Positions 23,702 through 29,977 of a stretch of DNA of 29,977 bases are shown one piece after another. The stretch is from CAVZLD01 sp964522605 (GTDB taxonomy: Bacteria; Planctomycetota; Planctomycetia; Pirellulales; Pirellulaceae), in assembly GCA_964522605.1 (NCBI GenBank), contig CAZFWV010000046.1:1-29977 (forward strand), read 5' to 3'. The position numbers and the translations under genes were made by a program. Numbering within the stretch: the first letter of the stretch is position 1; every line of letters starts with the position of its first letter. Below the pieces are notes generated by a model. It searched no databases and was not told the origin of the DNA. It saw only the letters and a list, made by a program, of their open reading frames with translations.

Positions 23702-26260
23702 ATGTACGAGCGTTTCACGGATCGTGCCCGCAAGGTGATGCAACTGGCGAACCAGGAGGCACAGCGGTTTAACCACGAATACATCGGGACGGAGCACATA
23801 CTGCTCGGGCTGGTCAAGGAAGGCAGCGGCGTGGCGGCGAATGTGCTGAAGAACCTGGACGTCGATCTCCGAAAGATCCGTCTCGAGGTCGAGAAGTTGG
23901 TCCAGAGTGGCCCGGAGATGGTGACGATGGGGAAACTGCCCCAGACGCCTCGGGCCAAAAAGGTGATCGAATACTCCATGGAGGAAGCGCGGAACCTGAA
24001 CCACAATTATGTGGGCACCGAACACATCCTTCTGGGGTTGTTGCGCGAGCAGGAAGGTGTGGCCGCTCAGGTATTGATGAATCTGGGTCTGAAGCTGGAA
24101 GAAGTGCGCGAGGAAGTCCTCAATCTGCTGGGCCATGGAATGGACGCGGGCGAATCAGCGCGTGGTGGTCGTGATGTGGGAGCTGGTGAGACGGGAGCGG
24201 CCAAGGGCGGTAAGTCCAAGACGCCGGCGCTCGATAGCTTCGGCCGCGATCTGACCGAGCTGGCTCGTCAGAATAAACTGGATCCGGTCATCGGTCGCGA
24301 GCGCGAGATTGAACGGGCGATTCAGATCCTCTGCCGTCGAACCAAGAACAACCCCGTCCTGCTTGGAGAAGCAGGCGTCGGGAAGACCGCGATCGTTGAG
24401 GGATTCGCTCAACGCGTCGTCAGCGGCAATGTGCCAGAACTGCTGACGGATAAACGGATCGTTGTGCTCGACCTGGCGATGATGGTCGCCGGGACCAAGT
24501 ATCGCGGACAGTTCGAAGAACGAATCAAGGCTGTGATGAATGAGGTGCGTCGAGCCCGGAATACGATCCTCTTTATCGACGAGCTGCACACGCTGGTGGG
24601 AGCCGGCGGTGCGGAAGGAGCGATCGATGCGGCGAACGTGCTGAAACCCGCCCTGGCGCGTGGCGAAATCCAGTGCATCGGTGCGACCACACTCGATGAG
24701 TATCGAAAGTACATCGAAAAGGATAGCGCCCTCGATCGACGCTTCCAGATTATCATGGTCGACCCCGCGACCAAGGATGAAACGGTCGAAATCCTGAAAG
24801 GCCTCCGCGATCGCTATGAAGAACACCACCGGGTGCAGATCACCGATGATGCGATCGAATCGGCCGTCGAAATGTCCAGCCGCTACATCACGGGGCGCTG
24901 CCTGCCGGATAAGGCAATCGATGTGATCGACGAAGCCGGAGCCCGGGTGCGACTGCGATCGATGACTCGCCCGCCCGATCTGAAAGAAATCGACGAAGAA
25001 GTCGAGCGGCTGAATAAGGATAAGGAAGAAGCGGTCGCGAATCAGGATTTCGAAAAAGCGGCCGCGCTTCGTGACCAAGCCGACAAGCTACGGAAGAAGA
25101 AGGATTTGATTACCCGTGAGTGGCGAGAAAAATCGCGCCAGTCCGATGGGGTTGTCGATGAAGAGGTCGTCGCCGAGGTCGTCTCGAAGATGACTGGCAT
25201 TCCGCTGACTCGCCTGTCCACCGAGGACAGTCTGCGATTGATGAAGATGGAAGATGACCTTCACAAACGCGTGATCAGTCAGGATGAGGCGGTGAAGGCT
25301 GTAGCGCGAGCCGTACGCCGAAGCCGCAGCGGACTCAAGGATCCCAAGCGTCCCACCGGCTGCTTTATCTTCGCCGGACCGACGGGCGTCGGAAAGACCT
25401 TGCTCGCCAAAGCACTCGCCGAATTCATGTTTGGGGATGAGGATGCTCTGATCCAGATTGACATGAGCGAGTACATGGAGAAGCACAACGTAAGTCGTCT
25501 GATCGGTGCTCCGCCCGGGTACGTCGGCTACGAAGAAGGCGGCCAGTTGACCGAGAAGATTCGCCGCCGCCCCTATGCAGTCGTGCTGCTCGACGAAATC
25601 GAAAAAGCACATCCCGATGTGTTCAACATGCTGCTACAGGTGATGGAGGAAGGGCGCCTTACGGATAGCTTTGGCCGCAACGTGGATTTCCGTAACTGTG
25701 TGCTGATCATGACGACCAATGCCGGTGCCGAAGCAATCAAGAACGAACAGTCGTTCGGCTTCCAGGCACCCGATGATGACGCGTCGTACGAGAGCATGAA
25801 GGAACGGGTCAACGAACGAATCGAAAAAGTCTTCCGACCCGAATTCCTGAATCGTCTGGACGATACGATCATCTTCCGGCACCTGAATAACGAGGATCTG
25901 AAGGAAGTGATCGACCTGGAATTGGGCAAGGTCCGCGATCGGTTGCAGGAACGAGGGCATGGTCTGGAATTGACCGAAGAGGCCAAGCAGTTCCTCATTC
26001 GCAAAGGTTCCAATCTGGATTACGGTGCTCGTCCGCTTCGACGCGCGCTGGAAAACTACATCGAAGACCCGCTCTCCGAGGAACTGCTCAAAGGCGCGTT
26101 TCAGGGGAAAGACAAGATCGTTGTCGATGTGGTCAAGAACGAAGAAGGCAAGGTCCGACGACTGAAGTTCGTTGGCGTCGAAGATAAGTCGGCGCAAGAG
26201 CCCGCCGCCGCCGTAGCGAGCGGTGGAGATTCGGGCGCGAAGAATTCGGCTTCCGAGTGA
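23702..26260 (+). CDS. clpC: ATP-dependent Clp protease ATP-binding subunit ClpC
   Basis: This is an HSP100 unfoldase of 852 residues that feeds substrates to ClpP in the cytoplasm. Two Clp N-terminal repeats (about residues 1-145) carry the paired YIGTEHILLGL and YVGTEHILLGL motifs. The first AAA+ module has Walker A GEAGVGKT at residues 222-229 and pore loop GTKYRGQFEER. A UVR motif (NQDFEKAAALRDQADKLRKKK) lies in the middle region, as is typical of ClpC and absent from ClpA and ClpB. The second AAA+ module has GPTGVGKT at 559-566, LLDEIEKAHPDV and pore loop GYVGYEEGG. The C-terminal tail is Ala/Gly/Ser-rich. A GAGGAG site precedes the ATG, and a terminator follows the stop. Confidence 0.98.
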   Translation: MYERFTDRARKVMQLANQEAQRFNHEYIGTEHILLGLVKEGSGVAANVLKNLDVDLRKIRLEVEKLVQSGPEMVTMGKLPQTPRAKKVIEYSMEEARNLNHNYVGTEHILLGLLREQEGVAAQVLMNLGLKLEEVREEVLNLLGHGMDAGESARGGRDVGAGETGAAKGGKSKTPALDSFGRDLTELARQNKLDPVIGREREIERAIQILCRRTKNNPVLLGEAGVGKTAIVEGFAQRVVSGNVPELLTDKRIVVLDLAMMVAGTKYRGQFEERIKAVMNEVRRARNTILFIDELHTLVGAGGAEGAIDAANVLKPALARGEIQCIGATTLDEYRKYIEKDSALDRRFQIIMVDPATKDETVEILKGLRDRYEEHHRVQITDDAIESAVEMSSRYITGRCLPDKAIDVIDEAGARVRLRSMTRPPDLKEIDEEVERLNKDKEEAVANQDFEKAAALRDQADKLRKKKDLITREWREKSRQSDGVVDEEVVAEVVSKMTGIPLTRLSTEDSLRLMKMEDDLHKRVISQDEAVKAVARAVRRSRSGLKDPKRPTGCFIFAGPTGVGKTLLAKALAEFMFGDEDALIQIDMSEYMEKHNVSRLIGAPPGYVGYEEGGQLTEKIRRRPYAVVLLDEIEKAHPDVFNMLLQVMEEGRLTDSFGRNVDFRNCVLIMTTNAGAEAIKNEQSFGFQAPDDDASYESMKERVNERIEKVFRPEFLNRLDDTIIFRHLNNEDLKEVIDLELGKVRDRLQERGHGLELTEEAKQFLIRKGSNLDYGARPLRRALENYIEDPLSEELLKGAFQGKDKIVVDVVKNEEGKVRRLKFVGVEDKSAQEPAAAVASGGDSGAKNSASE

Positions 26261-26287
26261 TGGCGTGACCGAAGGACCCAGTTGTCC

Positions 26288-26321
26288 GCTGCCCGGCACA
26301 TTCTTGGGGTGACCGGGCAGC
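26288..26321 (+). terminator. Terminator after clpC
   Basis: A 9-bp perfect GC-rich stem (GCTGCCCGG at 26288-26296 with its complement at 26313-26321) has a 16-base loop and is followed by a pyrimidine-rich stretch (TTGCTCTTCTCTG). It lies 28 bp after the clpC stop. The T-run is imperfect, so efficiency is uncertain. Confidence 0.7.
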
Positions 26322-26352
26322 TTGCTCTTCTCTGTGTCTCCTAGATTTCCCT

Positions 26353-26371
26353 GCTTATCTGACCGATAAGC
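26353..26371. promoter_or_regulatory. 7-bp inverted repeat between clpC and mlaE
   Basis: GCTTATC (26353-26359) and GATAAGC (26365-26371) form a perfect inverted repeat with a 5-base loop, followed by TTTG. It could be a second, weaker terminator for clpC or an operator for the mla operon, whose promoter must lie in this 292-bp gap. A GCGCGC inverted repeat sits further on, at about 26443-26458. No clear promoter boxes were found. Confidence 0.35.
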
Positions 26372-26552
26372 TTTGCTCAAGCGGACGGTTCTCTTGACCG
26401 AATATACAGGACGTTCCCGCATGTAAGACTGGTCGGAAGCGGCGCGCGCGGTGCGCGCAGGCGTCCTCGCGGATGTCCCTGCTTGCGACGGCCAGAGATG
26501 CTACCGGCTGCATATCGCGCCTCCGCGGGGAACTCGGGCATAGGATTCGGTC

Positions 26553-27425
26553 ATGGCTTCAGGGTCCGCGGCACGCACACGTAATTCAGACGCGGTTGGC
26601 CTGCGGGCTTCGCTCGTGGATTGGGTGTCCGATTGGGGTGCCTTCGTCATCGACATGTTCGTGGCGATCGGCGATTTCTCCCAGTTCGTGGGTCGGACTT
26701 TCGCCTGGATGTTCACGCGCCTGCCGCGACGTGAGACGCTACTCCCAAACTTCTTCGAAGTGGGCGTGCTGAGTTTGCCCGTTGTGGCGATGACGGGCAC
26801 GTTCATTGGGATGGTGCTAGCGGTTCAAAGCTATTTCCAGTTTCGCCAGTTGGGGTTGGAAACACGACTCGGAGCCGTGATCAACATGTCGTTGGTGCGA
26901 GAGCTTGGTCCGGTCTTGGCTGCGACCATGCTCGCGGGGCGCGTTGGCAGTCGACTTGCCGCCCAGTTGGGTACGATGCGGGTGACCGAGCAGATCGACG
27001 CACTCGACACGTTGGGAGCTCATCCGATCCACTATCTGGTGGTTCCGCGATTTCTTGCCTGCCTGTTCGCGATTCCCTCGCTGACCGTGATGGCCGATTT
27101 CATGGGCGTTGTGGGGGGATATTTCTACAGTATTTTTTTCCTTGGTATCGATAAGCATCACTACTTTTACAATTCGCAGCAGTTCGTCGCCACCTGGGAC
27201 TTCATGAGCGGCGTCTGCAAGAGTTTCTTTTTTGGCGCCATCATTGCCCTGATCAGTTGCTACCGAGGTTTTACCTGTCGACCGGGAGCGGAGGGGGTAG
27301 GGCAGGCTGCGACGGCGGCTTTCGTACACTCCTTTGTCTTGATCCTGGCAGCGGACCTGTTTTTGAATATCCTGCTGGATGCTCTTTACTACTCCTTCTG
27401 GCCGAAAGGAAGCTCTCTGTTGTGA
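26553..27425 (+). CDS. mlaE: MlaE-type ABC lipid transporter permease
   Basis: This is the inner-membrane permease of an MCE-type phospholipid/lipid transporter, 290 residues compared with about 260 in E. coli. The family core is clear: MTGTFIGMVLAVQSYFQF, MSLVRELGPVLAATMLAGR and the coupling segment MRVTEQIDALDTLGAHP. The hydrophobic segment PRFLACLFAIPSLTVMADF and the C-terminal helices follow. The extra length is an N-terminal polar and helical part before residue 60. The ATG at 26553 lacks a strong ribosome-binding site, so the start is moderately certain. It overlaps mlaF by 4 bp (GTGA), a coupled arrangement. Confidence 0.93.
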   Translation: MASGSAARTRNSDAVGLRASLVDWVSDWGAFVIDMFVAIGDFSQFVGRTFAWMFTRLPRRETLLPNFFEVGVLSLPVVAMTGTFIGMVLAVQSYFQFRQLGLETRLGAVINMSLVRELGPVLAATMLAGRVGSRLAAQLGTMRVTEQIDALDTLGAHPIHYLVVPRFLACLFAIPSLTVMADFMGVVGGYFYSIFFLGIDKHHYFYNSQQFVATWDFMSGVCKSFFFGAIIALISCYRGFTCRPGAEGVGQAATAAFVHSFVLILAADLFLNILLDALYYSFWPKGSSLL

Positions 27426-28336
27426 GTGGATTCGGCGCGGAAGTAATGAGTTTTGCACAGCAACCGACCGCGGTGGATGAATCCACTGCGCAATCGAGTC
27501 GAGGAATGATTTCGGCGGACCAGGTGACCTCTATCGACGCATTCGTCCAGATTGAGCAACTGACCGTCGAGTTCGGTCGGCATGTCGTGTTGCGCAATAT
27601 CAGTCTTCAGATCCCCGCGGGACAGACGTTAGCCGTGATTGGGGAAAGTGGTTGTGGGAAAACGGTCCTGCTGAAGACGATCATTGGCTTGATCCACCCA
27701 TCGCGTGGATCGGTCGCGGTGGATGGCAAGGAGTTGGCACAGCTTTCCGACCGAAACTTGACCGAATTGCGTGCGCGATTTGGTTTCGTATTCCAGAACG
27801 CTGCACTGTTTGACAGCCTGACAATCGGTCAGAACGTTGCCTTTCCCCTGCGTCAGCATCGTCGGATGAAGGATGATGAGATCCAGCAGGTGGTGCGCGA
27901 TGCGCTTTCGGAGGTCGGCCTGCCGGAGACGGTTCTCCATCATTACCCGGCGGAACTTTCGGGCGGTATGCGCAAGCGGGTCGGTTTGGCGCGCGCATTG
28001 GTGATGAACCCCGAGTTGATTTTGTACGACGAGCCCACGACGGGTTTGGACCCGATCATGAGTGATGTGATTAATGAGTTAATTCTGCGGACCCAGCGAC
28101 GGGCACGGGTCACGAGCGTGGTGATTACGCACGATATGAACACGGCACGAAAGGTTGCCGACCGCGTGGTGATGATTTACCCCGTCTCGCGGCTTCAACC
28201 GGAGGAGCCTCAGATTCTGTTTGACGGCCGTCCGGAGGAGCTCGATCGGGCGAAGGACCAGCGAGTGCAGCAATTTGTGCGAGGTGAGGCAGGGGAACGC
28301 CTCATGGAGATGCGAGGGCAGTCGGAGGCAGGGTGA
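27422..28336 (+). CDS. mlaF: MlaF-type ABC lipid transporter ATPase
   Basis: This is the ATPase partner of MlaE, 304 residues. It has Walker A GESGCGKT at residues 74-81, the Q-loop in FVFQNAALFDSLTIGQNV, signature LSGGMRKRVGLARAL, Walker B LILYDEPTTGLDP and switch His in VVITHDM. The start is a GTG at 27422 that overlaps the mlaE stop as GTGA and has AGGAAG at good spacing. An ATG at 27446 is the alternative. The first 35 residues before the ABC fold are polar and not conserved. The frame open upstream to 27257 reads through mlaE and is not used. Confidence 0.94.
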   Translation: MSGFGAEVMSFAQQPTAVDESTAQSSRGMISADQVTSIDAFVQIEQLTVEFGRHVVLRNISLQIPAGQTLAVIGESGCGKTVLLKTIIGLIHPSRGSVAVDGKELAQLSDRNLTELRARFGFVFQNAALFDSLTIGQNVAFPLRQHRRMKDDEIQQVVRDALSEVGLPETVLHHYPAELSGGMRKRVGLARALVMNPELILYDEPTTGLDPIMSDVINELILRTQRRARVTSVVITHDMNTARKVADRVVMIYPVSRLQPEEPQILFDGRPEELDRAKDQRVQQFVRGEAGERLMEMRGQSEAG

Positions 28337-28468
28337 GGTGGCCGTTCCCCCGGCCGCTCATGCACCGATTGGTTTGGAAACCGGATGCTGCAAGGCGTTC
28401 TCGGGAAGCGGATCGCGGTCCCGCGAAGCAGGAGATTGTTCGCGCGTCTGTTAGAGGAATGACGAATC

Positions 28469-29563
28469 ATGGAAGAACGAGTTCTGCAATTCCGTGTCGG
28501 CGTTTTGGTGGCTGCGACGGTGGTCATCGCTGCCATTCTGATTGTAATGTTTGAGGAGTTGCCGCGCGGCCTGGGAGGGCGGAAGACCATCTACGTGCAC
28601 TTCGCATCGGCGCCCGGTGTTAATGTGGGCACCCCTGTGCGAAAGAGTGGCGTGTTAATCGGTCGGGTCACGGAAGTGGAACTCGAAAGCGACGGTGGTG
28701 TACTCGTGACCACACGACTCGACGCGCAGCGAGAAGTTCTCAAGAACGAAACGTGCCGTATCAGTACGGGCAACTTCCTCGGTGACGCGATGTTGGAATT
28801 TGTCCCCAGCGGCCTGCCCGGACAATCGACGCAGTCTCTGGAAGATGGCGCCTATCTGGAAGGCAGCGTCTCGCCGGACGCGCTAACGATGATGACCGAC
28901 GTGATGCGAGTTTTCACCGACCTGTCGGACGATTTACGCATCACTCTGACGTCCGTTCAGACGGCAGGTTCCGAAGTTGGGCAGGTGGCACGCAATCTGA
29001 ATGTGCTCGTCGTCAATAATCACGATCAGTTCAATCGGATTATGGGCCAAACGGAACGCGCCCTCGGACGCTTTGACACTACCCTGACCGCGGTTCAGGA
29101 CGTGGTCACCGACGAAGAACTGATGTTGAAATTGAAGCAAACGTTGGATGAGGTTCCTCAGTTGCTGGCCGACGCGAGCAGTTTGATTGCCGGCATGAGT
29201 CGCGTGGCAGGAGAAGCCGAGCAGAACCTGATCTTTCTGAGGGGATTAACCGAACCGCTCGGGGACCAGGGGGATGAGATTGTGACGTCCATGCGCCAAA
29301 GTCTCGACCGACTCGATGGGGTCCTGCGGGAACTTCAAGTTTTCTCCAAGGCGATCAACAACACCGAGGGTTCACTCGGGCAGTTTGTGCACAACCCGGA
29401 GCTTTACCAGCGTCTGAATCTGGCGGCGGAGAATGTCGAAGAGTTGACGTACCGCCTGGTACCGGTCGTCGACGATGCACGCGTGATTTCCGACAAACTG
29501 GCGCGGAATCCTGGACGCCTGTTGCGCGGTGCCATCGGGCGTCAGCAGTCGGGCCTCAAGTAG
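28469..29563 (+). CDS. mlaD: MlaD-type MCE-domain protein with long helical tail
   Basis: This is the substrate-binding MCE subunit of the lipid transporter, 364 residues. One membrane helix near the N-terminus (about residues 8-27) anchors it so that the rest is periplasmic. A single MCE domain follows at about residues 38-112 (VHFASAPGVNVGTPVRKSGVLIGRV). The remaining 250 residues are mostly heptad-like helix with regular Leu/Val spacing, much longer than E. coli MlaD (183 residues). This recalls tail-extended Mce proteins, which may form a channel or bridge toward the outer membrane; that function is inference. An AGAGGA site lies upstream of the ATG. It lies 132 bp after mlaF and 12 bp from the end of the convergent gene. 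Confidence 0.92.
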   Translation: MEERVLQFRVGVLVAATVVIAAILIVMFEELPRGLGGRKTIYVHFASAPGVNVGTPVRKSGVLIGRVTEVELESDGGVLVTTRLDAQREVLKNETCRISTGNFLGDAMLEFVPSGLPGQSTQSLEDGAYLEGSVSPDALTMMTDVMRVFTDLSDDLRITLTSVQTAGSEVGQVARNLNVLVVNNHDQFNRIMGQTERALGRFDTTLTAVQDVVTDEELMLKLKQTLDEVPQLLADASSLIAGMSRVAGEAEQNLIFLRGLTEPLGDQGDEIVTSMRQSLDRLDGVLRELQVFSKAINNTEGSLGQFVHNPELYQRLNLAAENVEELTYRLVPVVDDARVISDKLARNPGRLLRGAIGRQQSGLK

Positions 29564-29575
29564 TGGGCGCCGAAC

Positions 29576-29977
29576 TCAGTTGCTCGGGGGATAAAACGGC
29601 GGTGGATAGCCGGGAGGTGTCCCGGAAGGTCCCGGCGAGAAGGGCGGCGGAGTGTTTGGACTCGACGCGGGGGGCGCGGCAACCGGTGGGGCAGGTACGG
29701 TGTATCCCTGGCGCGTTCCCTGCCGCAATTGCTGCGCTCGATCCAGTAGTTCCGCCGTCGAAACGACCTGCTGCGGCTCCATTTCGAAATCCAAAATCCG
29801 TTCGTCCCGATATTCCCGCAGACTCAGATTCTCCGACACAAAATCGAGCGGCGGGATTTGATACCAGGGCGGTGCGAACCGGTGCAAGACCGTCTGCGTT
29901 TCGTACCCGTCCCGCACCAGTTGGATCTTGCGCGTGCCGTAATACGTATACGCAGTCGAAACGGGAGTCGTGCCAAT
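29576..29977 (-). CDS. PEGA-domain protein, C-terminal part (5' end outside window)
   Basis: The minus-strand frame is open to the window edge, so the gene begins beyond 29977; 133 residues are visible. The first 25 visible residues (IGTTPVSTAYTYYGTRKIQL, then VRDGYE) fit the end of a PEGA domain, a short beta-rich repeat found in surface-linked proteins. A middle part (PPWYQIPPLDFVSENLSLREYRDERILDF) follows, and then a Pro-rich, probably disordered tail from about residue 92 onward (many PPP and PGP runs). A GTG at 29917 is only an internal codon. A signal peptide or lipid anchor would be upstream. It is convergent with mlaD. Confidence 0.75.
   Translation of the reverse strand: MGTTPVSTAYTYYGTRKIQLVRDGYETQTVLHRFAPPWYQIPPLDFVSENLSLREYRDERILDFEMEPQQVVSTAELLDRAQQLRQGTRQGYTVPAPPVAAPPASSPNTPPPFSPGPSGTPPGYPPPFYPPSN

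Noticed and set aside
23664..23760. Possible leader peptide starting ATG 23664 before clpC
   Set aside because: It has poor ribosome-binding-site spacing and overlaps clpC out of frame. There is no run of regulatory codons.
27257..27421. Extension of mlaF into mlaE from 27257
   Set aside because: The stretch is the mlaE coding region in another frame. GTG at 27422 with GTGA overlap is the better start.
1..29977. CRISPR arrays, tRNA, rRNA or prophage genes
   Set aside because: No regularly spaced repeats, cloverleaf-like sequences, rRNA signatures or phage-type genes were seen on either strand.

Overview
The window is about 30 kb of roughly 60% GC bacterial DNA. The gene content points to a Gram-negative-type member of the Planctomycetota; this is an inference. 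The reasons are an intact lpxB (lipid A), an Mla-type MCE lipid-transport operon, a ThiD2-ThiE fusion, a very Lys/Ala-rich histone H1-like protein, complex I subunits with unusual soluble extensions, and short GC-rich fold-back repeats. I saw no prophage, CRISPR array, rRNA or tRNA gene.

Layout. (1) Positions 1-13397, + strand: a respiratory complex I operon, nuoD (5' end outside the window), nuoE, F, G, H, I, J, K, L, M, N, with mostly overlapping or abutting genes. Iron-sulfur ligands for N1a (NuoE), N3 (NuoF), N1b/N4/N5/N7 (NuoG) and N6a/N6b (NuoI) are all visible. NuoG is short, NuoJ carries an inserted soluble block of about 100 residues, and NuoL, NuoK and NuoM have extra hydrophilic segments. 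(2) 13399-16361, + strand, continuous with nuo: a PAS/AAA+/Fis protein resembling a sigma-54 activator but lacking the key ATPase residues and the GAFTGA loop, a 146-residue unknown protein coupled to it, and an Mrp/ApbC P-loop iron-sulfur carrier. (3) 16634-22491, - strand, read right to left: ThiD2-ThiE, a secreted propeller-like protein, a CYTH-domain protein, LpxB, an M50 membrane metalloprotease, and then, after an AT-rich gap, the H1-like protein with its own terminator. (4) 22508-22690: fold-back repeat elements with TAGTGCTGTGTC ends. (5) 22889-26321, + strand: a membrane-anchored TPR-like protein, then ClpC followed by a terminator. (6) 26553-29563, + strand: mlaE, mlaF, mlaD (ABC permease, ATPase, MCE substrate-binding protein). 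(7) 29576 to the end, - strand: the C-terminal part of a PEGA-domain protein.

How they fit together: the left half builds the proton-pumping NADH dehydrogenase. An Mrp-type iron-sulfur carrier and a probably ATP-independent regulator sit at the end of the same gene string, so they may serve its assembly or control. The right half is mostly envelope and protein homeostasis (LpxB, M50 protease, ClpC, Mla), plus thiamine synthesis and nucleoid packaging. The strongest leads are the degenerate activator with its partner protein, the NuoJ insertion, and the fold-back element cluster.
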